DNA of 64,000 nucleotides from Albula goreensis (taxonomy: Eukaryota; Chordata; Actinopteri; Albuliformes; Albulidae). A program made the translations under genes and the position numbers. The stretch's first letter is position 1. Every line of letters starts with the position of its first letter. This document shows, in pieces, positions 1 to 14,237 of this stretch. The DNA lies in contig CM040741.1 in NCBI GenBank assembly GCA_022829145.1, positions 59,632,547 to 59,696,546 of the forward strand, written 5' to 3'. The notes under the pieces are model-generated. The model saw only the letters and a program-made list of their open reading frames with translations, did not search any database and was not told the DNA's origin.

Positions 1-595
1 AATAAAGCCATAACCATTCACATCACAAACACCTGACTGCTGCCTCTTTCTGAGGCCAGACATCACATGTGAAATGCTACACTCTTCACTGAGTTGTACT
101 GCAGGGGACAGTAGAGTGCATTTTCAATTGAGATTTTACCCTTTCCATGGTGAAAATCAAAATGTGAATGGATCCCATTTGGTGAGAGATGAATTACATG
201 ATAGGGGAGGTCTTCTTATTCAGACTATGTGTGGAATTGCAGGTTCTCAAACTAATGCTTAAGTTCTAGTTAAGCAGTCCTTTAATACAGCTATCATTCT
301 GCAAGACGACTATTTGAGGAAAAATGCTTTGACATGTGGTACGCTTATTTAATATTAGAAATACTACAAAACAATACAATAAGAGTTCTTGGCCTTGTTT
401 TCATGTCAAACATTTTAACTGGCCGTGTTTGCTTACCAGTGAATGCAAAGGAATGTCATGTTAAGGGGAATGTTGTCACTGTGCACCCAATGCACTGTAC
501 ATTATGCAACGAGGAAACAAGTTTATGCATTATTCACAATGAAAATATTTATTGCGTAGATCACATGACTCGAGAGATGGTTCAATAAGACTTAC
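1..595. other. arhgef28: partial intron after coding exon 22
   Basis: I see no exon on either strand. The only structure is one copy of a diverged interspersed repeat at about 384-571, which ends some 25 bases from the exon 22 donor. Confidence 0.6.
384..571 (+). repeat. diverged interspersed repeat, copy 1
   Basis: This stretch shares a run of words in the same order with 1475-1660: ggccttgttt, gtgtttgct.accagtgaa, and gtagatcacatgactc. The copies differ at many positions and by small indels, so the duplication is old. I do not recognise the family and see no coding capacity. Confidence 0.6.
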
Positions 596-767
596 GGCAT
601 AGCAATCGTCATAAATGCTTGTGCCATTACACAATGAGTCCTGACCTTCATTGATGGAGGAGTCAGTGGAGGGGGAGGACTCCATCACCTGCAGCAGCTC
701 CTCTGACTGGCAGCGGTTCCTCCACACTGCAGCCTCACTCTCTCCCTCCAGGCCTTCACTCAGCCTC
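596..767 (-). CDS. arhgef28: arhgef28 coding exon 22, last in the window
   Basis: The exon is 172 bases with acceptor cgtctccag and donor gtaagt, phase 2 to phase 0. It encodes [20 protein letters not shown], then [20 protein letters not shown]. The [16 protein letters not shown] motif matches SDELLQSMGSSPSTES, which in the family lies just before the DH domain. The next exon, expected to begin near the DAQEFEAESWSL motif, is not in the window. Confidence 0.94.
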
Positions 768-3700
768 CTGGAGACGAGACAGGAAGGAATGCTCATATGA
801 GCGGTGCTCCATACACCACACAACAACTGCCTGTGCTTTATGATCCCCCCTACAGCGATCCAACTGTGTGCGTTAGTCTCACCGCTCAGACACAGCGGGT
901 ACGCTTTTGGAGAGGGGGTTGGGTAGATAAGCCTGGTCCCTCCTGTCCCGGGATGTCATGACAGGCAGAGAGGCAGATGTGGGGATGGGACAGGTTGTGG
1001 GACACTCCCTTATGGTCGTACCTGTAAAAGAAATAAGAAAGTCCCAACAAGCAGCAGAGCCAGCAATATTCCTGGATTCCAACCCCTTTGTGTCACTTCA
1101 GCTCAACACTGCCACCTGTATCTACATCTATGTCCAGAATTACAAATGTACATACAAAGAAGATTGTATGTACATGTGTAAGAAAAATGACTCTTCAGTT
1201 AGAGGTAGTAAGGATGAAGAAAATGTGTAAATGTTGTGAACAGCTTGTGAGTATCATTCAAAGTAAAGAATAGATTTTTATTCTGTATGTGGTAACCCTC
1301 AGATATGCTCAGGACACAATATCTAAAAAATGTGTCAAATAAGGTGACTCAGAGAAGGAATCAGCAATGAAATTATGCAAAAAGAACTGTCGCTTTTAAT
1401 GCCAAATCGCAGAAGCCTGGGCCAAATGCAAAAACTTCATCCATCATCACTGTTCTGTGCATTCCTTTACTGTAACAATTCTGGGCCTTGTTTGCCATCA
1501 CATACATGGGTAATGTTTGTGTTTGCTCACCAGTGAACCCAAGATAAGGTCATGCTATTGAAAATGTTGTCATTCATGTGTTGTACACTGTTCATGACCA
1601 GGAGACAAGTGCACACATTGTTCACAGTGACACTGTTAATCATGTAGATCACATGACTCAAAAATACTTCATCTCCCAGTGTCCCCTACATAGCCATGTC
1701 TCATTGTTCAGCCCCCGCGAGCCATGTTAAATATTAATGAGGCAGGAAATCTTTTAGTTTTGACTTACTCTGTGGGAGGGAGGCAGCTCTGTTCTTTGTC
1801 AACACTGCATACTTGTCCTGAAGCTTCTGTAAATAAAACAGAACAGTAAGAAATTTGTGAGGACTAGAAATACCATTTGCTTCACACGTGATTCGGTCAT
1901 TTTTATACATATTTTATTAAAGTCTTACTTTAAGACAGAGAGCAAGGCATCTGAAGATCTAAGTACTGAATTCTACAAGTCAAGAATTTTTCCCTCAAAC
2001 TGACATTATAACACAAATTACAGCACAGCTAGCTAGTTACAGTTAACTTAACAAAGTCTCAAAGTGCTGAAGGACTTCTGCTATGTTGCTATCTAGCTAT
2101 CTATTCTACTTATAATATGACAAGCCAGTTTGTTAGTGATTTGATAATATTAACCAGCTATAACCAGCAAGGCTTTTTAGCTAACTTGTTTTATAATTTG
2201 GAAGTATGTGGCATTTTCATATTCTGGATTGCATTTTTGACACAACATCCTCTAGAGGGATACTTTAACATGACAATGTAAGTGGAGCTACACTATAATG
2301 CTGTGAGCAATTTCAGCAAACCCAAAAACAATTAATAGCACGCTACCTTCATACATGGTGTGGCAGAGTCCCGGCAGCCCTTATGGACGTTTATGGTACA
2401 TTCTGGGGAGGAAGTGACATCAAACCACATGATATCTCTGCAAACAGTTAACAAAGCTAAATGAAATGCTTTTAGACCAAAGCACAAGTCCCTGTAAATA
2501 TATCTATGCTGAAAAAAGTAATATCCAGGATAAGTACCACTAGAAATAGTCTACTCTACAATTAGAACTACAAATACTATTATCAACATTAAAAACAGCC
2601 TCAATAATGATAACAGGAATAATAATAAGAAGAAGAGGAAGAAGAAGAACAACAACAAAATACACTTTCAGGAAATAAAATGAAGAAAAAATATGTATAT
2701 ATATATACACACACACACACACAGATAGATATATGGTTTGGAATCGAAGGGGCACAATCCACTTTTGTATATTCAGATCAATGTTCAAGCTTTCAATGCA
2801 CCACCGTTCTCCCCATACTCACGGGAGCAGTGCAGAAGGTCCTTGGCTGGTGCCGGCTTGTCACAGACCAGGCAGAGTGTTAGACCAGAGCTGGACCCAG
2901 CTGCAAACTGGTGTGTGTTATTCGCCTTCTCTTTCCCTTCTTTATCCTTCCCCTTACCCTTGGAAAACCAAACCAGACATGGGTGACTATACATGAGGAC
3001 ATCTGACTGCATAACGGCATCAGAACTGTTTGTCTGTTTCATCTGTTTAACTTTTTGTTAAAGTCCACCACAGGATCATTCGTGCTTTATGTCTGCTTAC
3101 CATTAACAGGCTCATAGGAGTTAATGATTGAAGGAGAATTTCTGCTTGCTAAGCTGTTATTGTATGTTTTTCTACCATGTAAACACAGTATGAAATCTAA
3201 AATGAATACTTTTTCATACAGGGTTGTTTTTCTAAACTCAGAATAATATCACAACATCTAGCCATATGACATGAAGAAACACAATCATTTGTATTAACTC
3301 ACAGAAAATGGTTCGAAACAGTGATGGTAGGGTGTGACATCAAGCTTTACCTTGTTCTTGTTGCGAGTGCTGGACATCCTGCTCTTCAGGAAGCTGAAGG
3401 TGCGGCTCACTTTGTACTTCTCTGACTCTGCCTTTGAGGGGATAATATACCTATCCCACTCTTCTTCTTCAATTCTGTTTAAAGATAAATGCAATTCTCA
3501 AACTCTGAGGCTCAGACCAGCCCTTGCATCTTTTTGTGCGTATTAAGATAACATCTATTTAAAATAATCAGTCTGCTTGCAACTGATTGTGTCTATGTTT
3601 GATTTTATTGTTAGTCTGTGTCCCGATGTCTCATTAAATCATTCATTTGAGAGCAAAAGGACATTTTTTAGTGATAGTGGCAATGTAATGTTCCACACTT

Positions 3701-6700
3701 GTTCATTCAGTGTTTAAGAAACACATTCTCCATTTGTCTGTCTACATCACCTCTGTCTAACACTAATACTACAGTCAGCATAGCCGTTGGTTAGTTCAGA
3801 CTGTTAGCTTTCCTGATTACTACAACCTTTGAATAGTGAAGATACACAATGTGACAGATAATACAAAACATGCAGCACAAAACAAAAACCTCAAAACAAA
3901 ACATAACATGCAACACAAAACAAAAACTCCCACTGAACTATAACAAACCATCCAGTCTTATCTCTTTCAGTCTTTAAGACAGACATTTTTTTTTCTTGCC
4001 CAAAAGGGATCAGACATCACATGTTCATCTAAGGGTGGTATAGCTGCTCTTTTGGTTATTAGCACTATGGTGCTGTGATGGTGGGATTTTAAGGGCTGTT
4101 ATGAGTAGTTGATAATTACTGATGCTGGCAATGGGATGTCTGTTACAGGGAGCTAGCACGGTTGCAGGGAATAAGTGAGGTTATGGGACAAGCTGGCAGG
4201 ATGCGTTATTGGTTAATATGTCATGCCAGGCTGGCCCTACACATGCTTGGCACGTGAGACAGGGGGCTTCCCACATACTCTTTGAGGAACTCGGAGAGGG
4301 TGAGGTGTTGGAGGGAGTCTGCCAATGCCACGCTGCCCTCGTCCTCAGCTGACTGTGCCCTTTTGCGGAAACTTATCTCCCTACAGGAAACAACACAGTT
4401 CTGGGCCAACATGCCAGTGCCGGGGAGGGAAGGGGGGAGCGAAGGGGGAGGCACACGTCTTTGCACGCCTTGACATCGGCTTCTGACGGCACCGCTAATG
4501 TTGCTCCAGCTTTGATGTTCATCTCGCACAAACGGCTGGTGTGTGAGCCAAGGCCGCCCTTTTTTTTGTGATTGGACTTGGCCGCCGTGAAAAACGGAAA
4601 TCTTACAAAGTGGCCGTTTCAGCGAACAGCTGGGGTAGACATGCAATATCTGTGCATAATTGGGACAGTCTGCATACTGAAATTTCCATTCCCAAGGAAA
4701 AAAGCTTGATTTTATCTGACTGTACCCATTGTTCCAAACTAAGATATATACAATGAAATTAAGAGACAGCAAAGCCAAAATAAGCCTAATCTTTTAAACT
4801 GAATTTAGATAAAAACTGAAAATGAATTAGATGTTGATGTGTTAGCCAATGCTCAACTAAAAATGACAGGATTTGTTCTTGGGACAGTGAAATGTATTTC
4901 CTGGGATGCTTTCGGTCCTCTCATAACATTAAAGCAACATTAGCTGGCTTCAAAATTATACCGATACAAGGACTTGCATAAAATGAATTTTAATGCAACA
5001 GTTGCAATTATGAGTAGTAGCAGTACAAATGATAAACTAATTAAATCCTCATATCAAGATATGAAATTTGACCTGAACTGTGAAAAACGTAAATCAGATG
5101 ACAATATAACAAAATAATGTTTCCTTTTTAACATAAATTATCTCATGAATATTATTAATGTATCTACAATTTGACTGGTCTGTCATGTAATCTATCTTGT
5201 GTCAATTAAACTGCTTAATTAAAATGTTGGAAACAGTGAATGTGTTACACTTCAAACCTGTTAGTGAGATGAACACTGACATGTTGATAACTTCAATTAA
5301 GAGTTAAACATGAAAATGTGTTTAAACCGTTAGTACATTTATGTTAACTGTTAACACTTTGTCAATAAACAAGCAATTACTTTAATATGCTACAAATAAT
5401 ATGACAATGGCTTAGATTTTTGTAGATTTTTGTCCTTAACTTTGACTACTTGTTTGACATGTGTTAGGTTTTTCTTTCACAAACAATTCACCAAGTTACT
5501 TTTGGCAAGATACCTTAAAAAAAGAAAAAAGCCAACCTGCAAATAAGTTTGTGAGCCAAGGTTAAGGACAAATGTTGACTGAATCCAGATCAGGACAATA
5601 GTTTTTACTTTTAACAATTAAGAATTATAATATAAATACAAATGTATATCATCTTTCTATGTACAATAACATATCTATTTAATAATATATAAAGTGTTAT
5701 TAAAGGCATAAGGAATTTTATATGATTGGCAGCTCATTGCAAAATGGCTGCAAAATGAGAGCTCTATGTCTGTAGGAAGCAATGCAGCTTAATATTCCCA
5801 CACCATTCTCGAGGAAGCTTTAATGATGCAGACTGATGTTACTCAGCAATCAAACATAGGGAGAGAGAAAAAAAAGAGCAGACTGCTTTTCCAAATGGCA
5901 CGGCTGGACAGGGGGCTACAGACAGGAAAGCAGGAGCTCTGTGGGGGCACAGGGGGCCCCATCAGAAGGCCAGTGTCTGTTTGCTGCTCTTATCACCAAA
6001 AAAGTACAATCCCTAATGTTTTTAAAGTATGAACACACTGAAGGCCAACCCACTCCCCCATGGGTGGTTGCCGTGTTGAAGTACTCAGAAATACCTCAAC
6101 AATGACCTCTTATACCTGGATACCTTTTTCTCTTGTATTTGCAGCACTGTACAAAGCTTCCTTCTAGTCCTCTTTATGTATATAGAAAATTCAAATCACT
6201 TCAATATATGTTTACTTCTTCAACATTATATTGCTTAACTTTTTTGGTTTCTAACAATTTAATTAAAAGCATGCCTGAAAGTCCAAAACACAGACATTGA
6301 GAATTTAGATGCAGTTACCTATAGCTCATCATACCATGAAAACACAGGTCAGTGTACTAGACATATACAGACATTTAGCAGAAATGATTCCCAGTGACTT
6401 GGAACAATAACAATAACCTTTGTGACATTCAAGAGCACTCAGTCATACAAAGTAGACCCAGATTTACAGCCATTACAAAACACACTGCAATACGTAAGTA
6501 CAGGCTAGAGCAAACATGAAGCACAATGTTTATGTAACACAGAAAGAGTACACTGTCACACAGCAAAACAGGCACATGGTCATCGATGTCTGTAAATACC
6601 TTTTCTCTGGTGGAGGTTCTGGCAAACTGAAAGCACGCTGCTCTGCAGAAAGTAAGACGGTAAATATAACATCACTACAAAAGCACATGGTTTTCATTTG

Positions 6701-9700
6701 CATAACCATAAAAGTATTTAAGACAAATTAAAATTCATTTGAAATGTATGTTTACTATATGTTTTCATGATTCTGCAAATGTTACTCTCACTATAAGTAA
6801 AACATACAACAGAATAGATGAACACATCACAAAATCAATAAACCGCAATAGCAATGCAAAGTGAAAATGAGGTCTGACACAGGAATCATGTCACTATAAC
6901 ATGGAAAAACAAGGCAAACAAAAATTCATTAACACTTGCAGAGCATCCCAGGGGTAGAGAAGCAATGAGAAAAGATGCTTGCAAAAGATCAAAAAAAGCC
7001 AGACATAAGAGGGAAAACAAACATGGGAACAATGACGTCTTTGGCTAACGAAAGCTGACCATGAGGACCACAAAAATGCCTTAAGGTACCAAAAGCAAGC
7101 CTGCTGCTTTTCACTGAAGGCCTTGCTTCTTTGTGCCAGCTACCACAGTTTGGCTTCTCAGAGAAATCTGTTAGCTGAGAATAGAATTATGGTTGTGCAT
7201 TTTGTAGTCTTCTGATACACATCAGCACAACATCTCAACGTTACCCCACCATTGCTTTTATGATGTCACCGCAGAATGTTATGATGTCACCACAAGACGA
7301 TAACAGAGCGAATAATGCCGCTGACTAGAGTCGCACCCAAAAGCAAAGCGAAGCAAGCCCGGTTGGTTACTGCAGTTGTTACCCCGCCCCCACATTGATG
7401 TGTAATCTAAGAGCTACATGCTGTTAATTGGGCGGCGTCAGCGCTGGGTTGAGCGAGGTGTACTTACTAACTGGATTGAGCAGAGACAGTGATTTAGACA
7501 GAGAGAGAGCCTGAAGGAGGGAGCGGCCACTGCTGCTGAACACGCCATCTACAGGGCAAGGACACAGTGCTCACTGCAGCCATCTGTCCCACAGTTCCAG
7601 AGAGCTAACAGCTAATAGGCCACTCTCACATCTCATATGCTAATGCCAAGACTGCGGTCATGACTGACATCCATATCACATTTAAAATGATATAATGAGG
7701 GTCACTGTTACAGACACAAACATACACACACTGCACACCAACGAACACACTGACACATATCTATATACACAGACACAAGTCCTGTACATACATGTGTCTC
7801 CCACATACATCATACAACTTGACACATTGGCACATACACACGATAACTGTGTCTCAAATTGCGTAATCTTAAAAAAACAGCACCAAATTGACAGTTACAA
7901 ATACAACAGTTTTCTTATAGCGCACATACTGATAATGCTTTTGCACCACCCATCAGTGATACATATGAACAATGTATATTAATTATTATGAAGAAAGACA
8001 AGCTATATTTTATGCAGTTATGATCAGACATTTCTGCAAAAGATGGACTGACTGCTCAATCATTTGAAGTAACAGATGCTTTGTGAAGGTGGTCAAAGTT
8101 CCTTTCAGCAGTGATGCTGGCTACACAAATGGTCTCTCATGCATTACACATAAAGAAATCATTGTGGAAAAAAGCAAGGCATTCATTCACCTTCTCTAGA
8201 ATGTTATATCTAATAGATATACAGCATGCTCTGAAGAGTTAGTCATCTTCTCATGCACACACTGCTTTTACACTAACAGCTTTAAGAAACGGAATTAAAT
8301 ACTTGAGAATGCATTTAATATTATTTCAGAAAGGAGAGAGCAAAAGAGAATTTCATGGTCAAATCCTTTTTCTTTTAGCACACAAATCTTAGCTCTTAGC
8401 CATGACATTGAGCATTTCTGACAGAGAAACAGACCGATTATGACATTGGAAACTGATGTAGGAAGCTTATCGAAATGCTTTTCAAATAATAATTTGTATC
8501 TCTGTCTTAATGGCTGAACTGTCATGAGATGGACACAGAGGTGAGTCTGGATCTCTCTGAGGGGAGGAGCACTTGAGACACACAGACCTTCGCTGAGGTC
8601 GGAGATGGCGGTGTCTCGGGTGAAGCGGGGCCGCACCAGGCTGATCTTGGGAGAGGAGTAGGAGTAGGAGCGCAGGCGAATCCCAGAGTCCCCAGAATCC
8701 TGAGGAGGTACCGTTTTTGAAGCCATGAGGACAAGGCCAAGAGTCGTACAGCACTGTTTTCTCCCACAGCAGAACAAAATTTTGATTTTGTCACTGTTGA
8801 CTGAATACACACGATAATCTGGAAAGTGTAAAGTCAAATTACTGTAAAGATGTGAGGAGAGCTAAATATGTGTGCGCTTTCACACACACATACACATGAA
8901 TACACACACACACACACACACAGGTAGGTACCATTGCAGGGGTGTGGCTGTAGGAGGCGGAGGAATGGGTGTGGCTGCAGCTGAGGTCAGGGGAGGTGTC
9001 AAAGGAGTCACGCTCATCTCCACTGCTGGCCTGCAGGGCGCTGCTCGACTGAGGGGAGGTGGAGGGCTGGGAGAAGGGTGATTTCTCCAATAATTCATCC
9101 TCCTCGCTGTCCACCTCCAGAGCCACCAGGCTGGGACTGTGGGAAGAACAAGCCGCCTCATACACAACTGCACAGTGATATTTTATAACGTCTCAATATC
9201 AATTTATAATTATTTATTTTAATACCATGTAATTAATCTAAAAAAGAATGTTTTGGAAATTCACTCAGAACTCTGTTTCTGGCATTTTTAGCATTGACGT
9301 ACAACCACTGGCTTAAATATTATTTTCGTGGATAGAATCAAACGGTATCATAAATTTCACAAGACTATAGCATTCTTTTCTGAGCTACTGATAAAATATC
9401 ATCTGATATTTTTCACATAGTCAGCTTCTGAAAGAGGAACGTAGAAATGTAAAAAAAAACAAGGTGTTGAGTTACTGGTACTGATTTACACTGACATAAG
9501 TTCATCTGTGTATTCTTTGATACATGACTACAGACACAGGCCGAACACATAACCACATCAAAAAAGCCATGTAATCTTGATAATAACCTTACTGGAAAAT
9601 TTCCAAAAATATAATTTGGGAAAAAAACAACAAATACAGTCTACAGAAGCCAAAACAAATCAGTAATAAGATGAGATTACAGCAAGAAAGGTCACAGTTT

Positions 9701-12700
9701 TCAAGTATGACTGGAGGAGTGAGAGAGGAAGAGATCAAGCATCCAGCCTCTGACCTCAGAGAACAGGTGTCTCGATGTGGGCTGGCCCTCCGGCTGGACG
9801 TGCTAGTCCGTGGGGTCCGGCCCATCCGTGCCAGCGCCAGGTCAGCGGGGGAGGGGGAGAGGGAGAGGGAAAGGGAGAGGGATGGGGGCGGTGAGTGGCA
9901 GGAGAGGGAGGGTGGTGTGAGGAGGGGGAGTGGGTGCAGGACGCTCCAGCTTCCTGGAAATGGGGCGCTGGCCTGGGGGGGCTCCCTGCGGCATCCCATC
10001 CCTCGCTGTCTGTCAGAGTGCTGTCCCCAGTCACCCCCGCAATGCTGTACTTTATATCCAGATCATTCACCTGCTCCAGGATGGAGGAGAGCAATTAGAG
10101 TCACAGTTCCAAAACTACTTCTTGGATCTCACATATAAGACAGGCTGGGCAGCACTGACTATTGCACCAGAGCTTCTGATTCAGCTTCACTCAGCTAATA
10201 TATGCTGATGAGTGGAAGCACTGGTGATGGAACCAAGACTCACGATCAGGACTGGATGATAAAGCAATATTATTGTTTAATTCATTTCATTTTGATCATA
10301 CAGTGATGACCTTTTCATATAGTGATATAGATTTTGATTTAAAAAATCAGGATAACAAAGAAAACTTGGGCCATCTTCTTTCCATTGCATTTGCAGATAC
10401 TGAGAAAGGTCCACATAATCATATACATTTAAACATTTCTAATGTATATCTACAGATATACATTTCTATAATGTGACCAGCCTCAGGCACTCAATGCGTC
10501 TGATGGCCAGTCTCTGCTACAGCATACACAAACTGATTTCTTTGGCATGGGCTGCCTGATTGACCCTAAGGGTCAGGGTAGATTTGATTGGCTGTGGCAG
10601 TTTACAACTCTTAATAACTGCCACTGACTGGAGTTAGAAAATGTCATCTACATAGAAGGTCTTATGGTACAGACAGTACAGATTACAGAAAGTAGATTGT
10701 GAGGCTAATTCATGGCTGATCAATGAAACCAAATGACCAAAATAAAGGTCCAGACACGATCAACATTTGTCCCCAGCTTTGACTTCCCTTTAAATAGAAG
10801 TTTGCATTCTATTTCCATCACAAACGCAGCCTGGAAAGTTCATCAAAATAACAATAACTGAATATCAGAATGTCTTTGTGTGGAAACTCCTTTGAAGGTC
10901 AAAAGTACAGACAAATGTTGATTCATACCATGCATCAGTGTTATGAGCCACAGATGACATCTAAGACCAGAGCTGTGAGTCTTTCAGATTTAAACTAAAA
11001 ACTAGGACTTAGGCTTTATTCACTCATACATTTCATCCAGAAACACTGTACTATTTTCGTGTATCAGCTGTCACCCACTTTTACATTACAGAAGTCGGTT
11101 TGCATATAAATATGCAGAGAAAAAGAGTAACACTGACAGACTTGTTTCGGTTGAAGGTTCCTACAGACGTTTTTATGTTCCACATGCTGAGTAAAGGCAT
11201 TTTTATATCAGGGATCTTGCCAGAAGTGCTTCAGGATTCAACCAGAGGCTGTGGCTTATTCCAGGAATGTTATATACAGGTTTCCTTCCACTAACTTTTG
11301 ACCTAGTCCCTTCAGACTGACCTTGTGGATAGTGCGGTATGGTATGATTGCATCCTTGAAGTCTGGCGCATTAGGCACTGGCAAATGATTTATATTTTCC
11401 ATAAATTTCAATGACGTTTTAAGGATTAATGTCAGATTTTCGAGGATCATTTTTACTACAGCAGTAGTCAAATTGCCGTGAAATTGGACAAGTTTGAAGA
11501 TTGTGGCCAGAAATACTTTATGTGATACATTACTTTCAAAACATGGACACACACTTGTGGATATCCTTGGAAGTGAAAACCAGGCACATATTACTTCTGC
11601 AAGCAAACTTATTCTGCAACCTTGGAAGCTCATCTCTATGTAAACAATATTAGCACAAAACTAACATTGCTCAACTAATCAGTAAATGCCATCAAGGTAG
11701 CGTGATGCCAAAGTGTGTCAATCTGCCACAACCTTTCAAGTGTGGAGTCCATATTTGACTGATTTCCATGGCTTTTCAATGACTTTCCAAACTGAAAACA
11801 TTTTTAGCAATATTTTCTGTGAAAACCTTAAAGGATTAAAGGGTTTCTGAAAGACAATAATTTCCCTCTGTTTTTCTTTCTATCCTCTCTCATATATCAG
11901 AATCACAGCACTTAAAACAACAGCAATCTTGTTTGTGAGCCAGTAAGTGTTTTATGCCCTCATTATCACACAGCTCTACAGGGGAGAGCTAGCAGGAGCA
12001 TGTTGCGAGCTCATGTCCCTACAAAATACATCAGGGGCGGAGTGAATCCCTCCCTACCTGATCCACCAGCATGCTGTTGGCGTAGACATGGTCTTTCCCA
12101 TTGATCATGGCGGAGAGCCTGGCTGCCGCTGAGAACGTGGACCGGCCTGGGTGTCTGCTCAGAGACGCAGACTGGCTTTTCTCTGAAATTAAAAAGGATA
12201 CAAGCAAAAACTTATACACACTTCACGGACATTTACAGTTTAACATTTATCTAGCTGTCTGTCTGTCCGTCCGTCTGTCTGTCCACCTATCTGTGTGATT
12301 TCATTTTTTATTTTAAGACAGTGGAAGGGTTAATGCATTATTATATCTACCTTGATTTTACTTTTCAATTTGAGAAAATGAATGTTTAAAACTGTATGGT
12401 ACTAGTGTTTAAAGAAAAAAAAATACTTTTGTGGGTTGCAGCTCTGAAATGTATCTATATTGTCAACATAATGAATTTATTACTTCAGTTGTTTCTTACA
12501 ATTCTACAACAGGCAGATACATCACAACCCTGGTTCAGTGAACAATGGTATATTTTATCAGTATTCACTTTACAAGCTACATATCATCCTGCCATTATAC
12601 CTATCATTAAAAATTAAAAGTAATAAGAAAAGTAATAACATTGCACAAACATTTAAACAACAGACAGTCTATAATGGTTTGATCATTGTTATTTCTCTGG

Positions 12701-14180
12701 GGAGGGACAGATTTTACTTGTAAATTGTCATAGAACAGCAGCCAATATTTACCTTTCCCAGGGATAACGTGCATTTATAAAGCTGAGGAAGAAACACAAT
12801 TAACCGGGATATCTAGGACCAGTTCTCATGCTACGGTTTTTGTTTGTTTTACAGGGACAAACAAGGGCTATCCAACTCCGAGCCAGACATTGTTTTTGAC
12901 AATGCTTTTGGTGTCTTTTATACTGCTTAAACTCCATGCACACTGACAAAGCTAGCAAATGATGCAAAACCTGCATGACAGCTTGATTATTACCATTAAC
13001 GGGATGTGTTTATTACTTTTTTTTAAAAATCTTTCTAAACATTCCAACATGAATTATCTGTTTGTTTAAAGACAATATACAGTATGCAGTTCTGCAATGT
13101 AAAATGAGTATACCAACTATTACAAATTGACATTTCACTATTTAAATGTAGCTGCATGTTGATTTTTGTCATGAAGCTATTAAAATCCTATTACTGTGCA
13201 CAGCTGTGAAAACATACTCTACCCATATAATACATTCATTATGAAAAGCGGGGCTTGACTGATCCTCTGAAGGAGAATACCATTTGAGCGCTCTGCTTGA
13301 TGTCTCATCTAACCTCACCCCATGTGACGAAAATGATAATCATATAAATCCAAGTGGAATTTCGTCTATACACACCCACGGCAGACCACACTCAGACAGT
13401 GAGATCACCAATGGGAAACCCCCCCACACACACATATCCACAAATTCTTCAGCCCTGAATGAGTCTCAGACCATGCCTGTACAAAGAGACCACATTGCTT
13501 ACACAAGTTCATGAACATGTGAGAGGACCAATAACACACGCAAAAAACATATTAATCAAAATAAATTGTGATAAGCTGATGTACAAGAAATCACTCTCTC
13601 TACAGATATAAATGGCAGAGATTTATGTGCTACCAATTCCAAGACATTATGACTGTGTAAATCAAAGTTAACGTTGAAGCAGATTCTTGGAAACTATAAA
13701 TCAACAACGCACTGAAACAGTCAAGAATGAGTGCATTCAGCTAAGTAAAGGTGTGAGGCACTCTTATCCACAAAGGTCAAAGTTCATTTAATAAAAGCAG
13801 TCTGGAGAGACATGACATCATGGCTCGAAGTGCCATTTCTCAGTACACAGCATTAATGATGAGGATACAAACAGTTCCTAGTATGAGGTACCAACACAAA
13901 AAGGCCATCGTAAAAGCTGTATTACACATGCTATTGACAACAAGCCTGTAGGACCTAAATGTTTTCTGCTAGTGGATGGTGAAGGTTTCCAGAGGATGAT
14001 ACAAAAAGCAGTGGCAAACTGTTTGGCACATAATTACAGTAGATCACAACTAATGTCTATGAGGTTATAAGGTTAATGGAACCTAGTCTATTGCTACCTT
14101 TCAAAGAAAGCATGCTCTTATGGCTTTTGAAATGATTCATGAAGCATATGTGATATGTCTCCCCTACAAGAAGTGTAGAT

Positions 14181-14237
<57 letters not shown>

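Noticed and set aside
4221-4778. 185-codon minus-strand open frame treated as a single gene
   Set aside because: Only 4279-4380 is exonic; the rest is intron read-through on both sides of that exon.
8295-8837. 180-codon minus-strand open frame treated as a single gene
   Set aside because: Only 8588-8699 matches the family; the flanks are intron.
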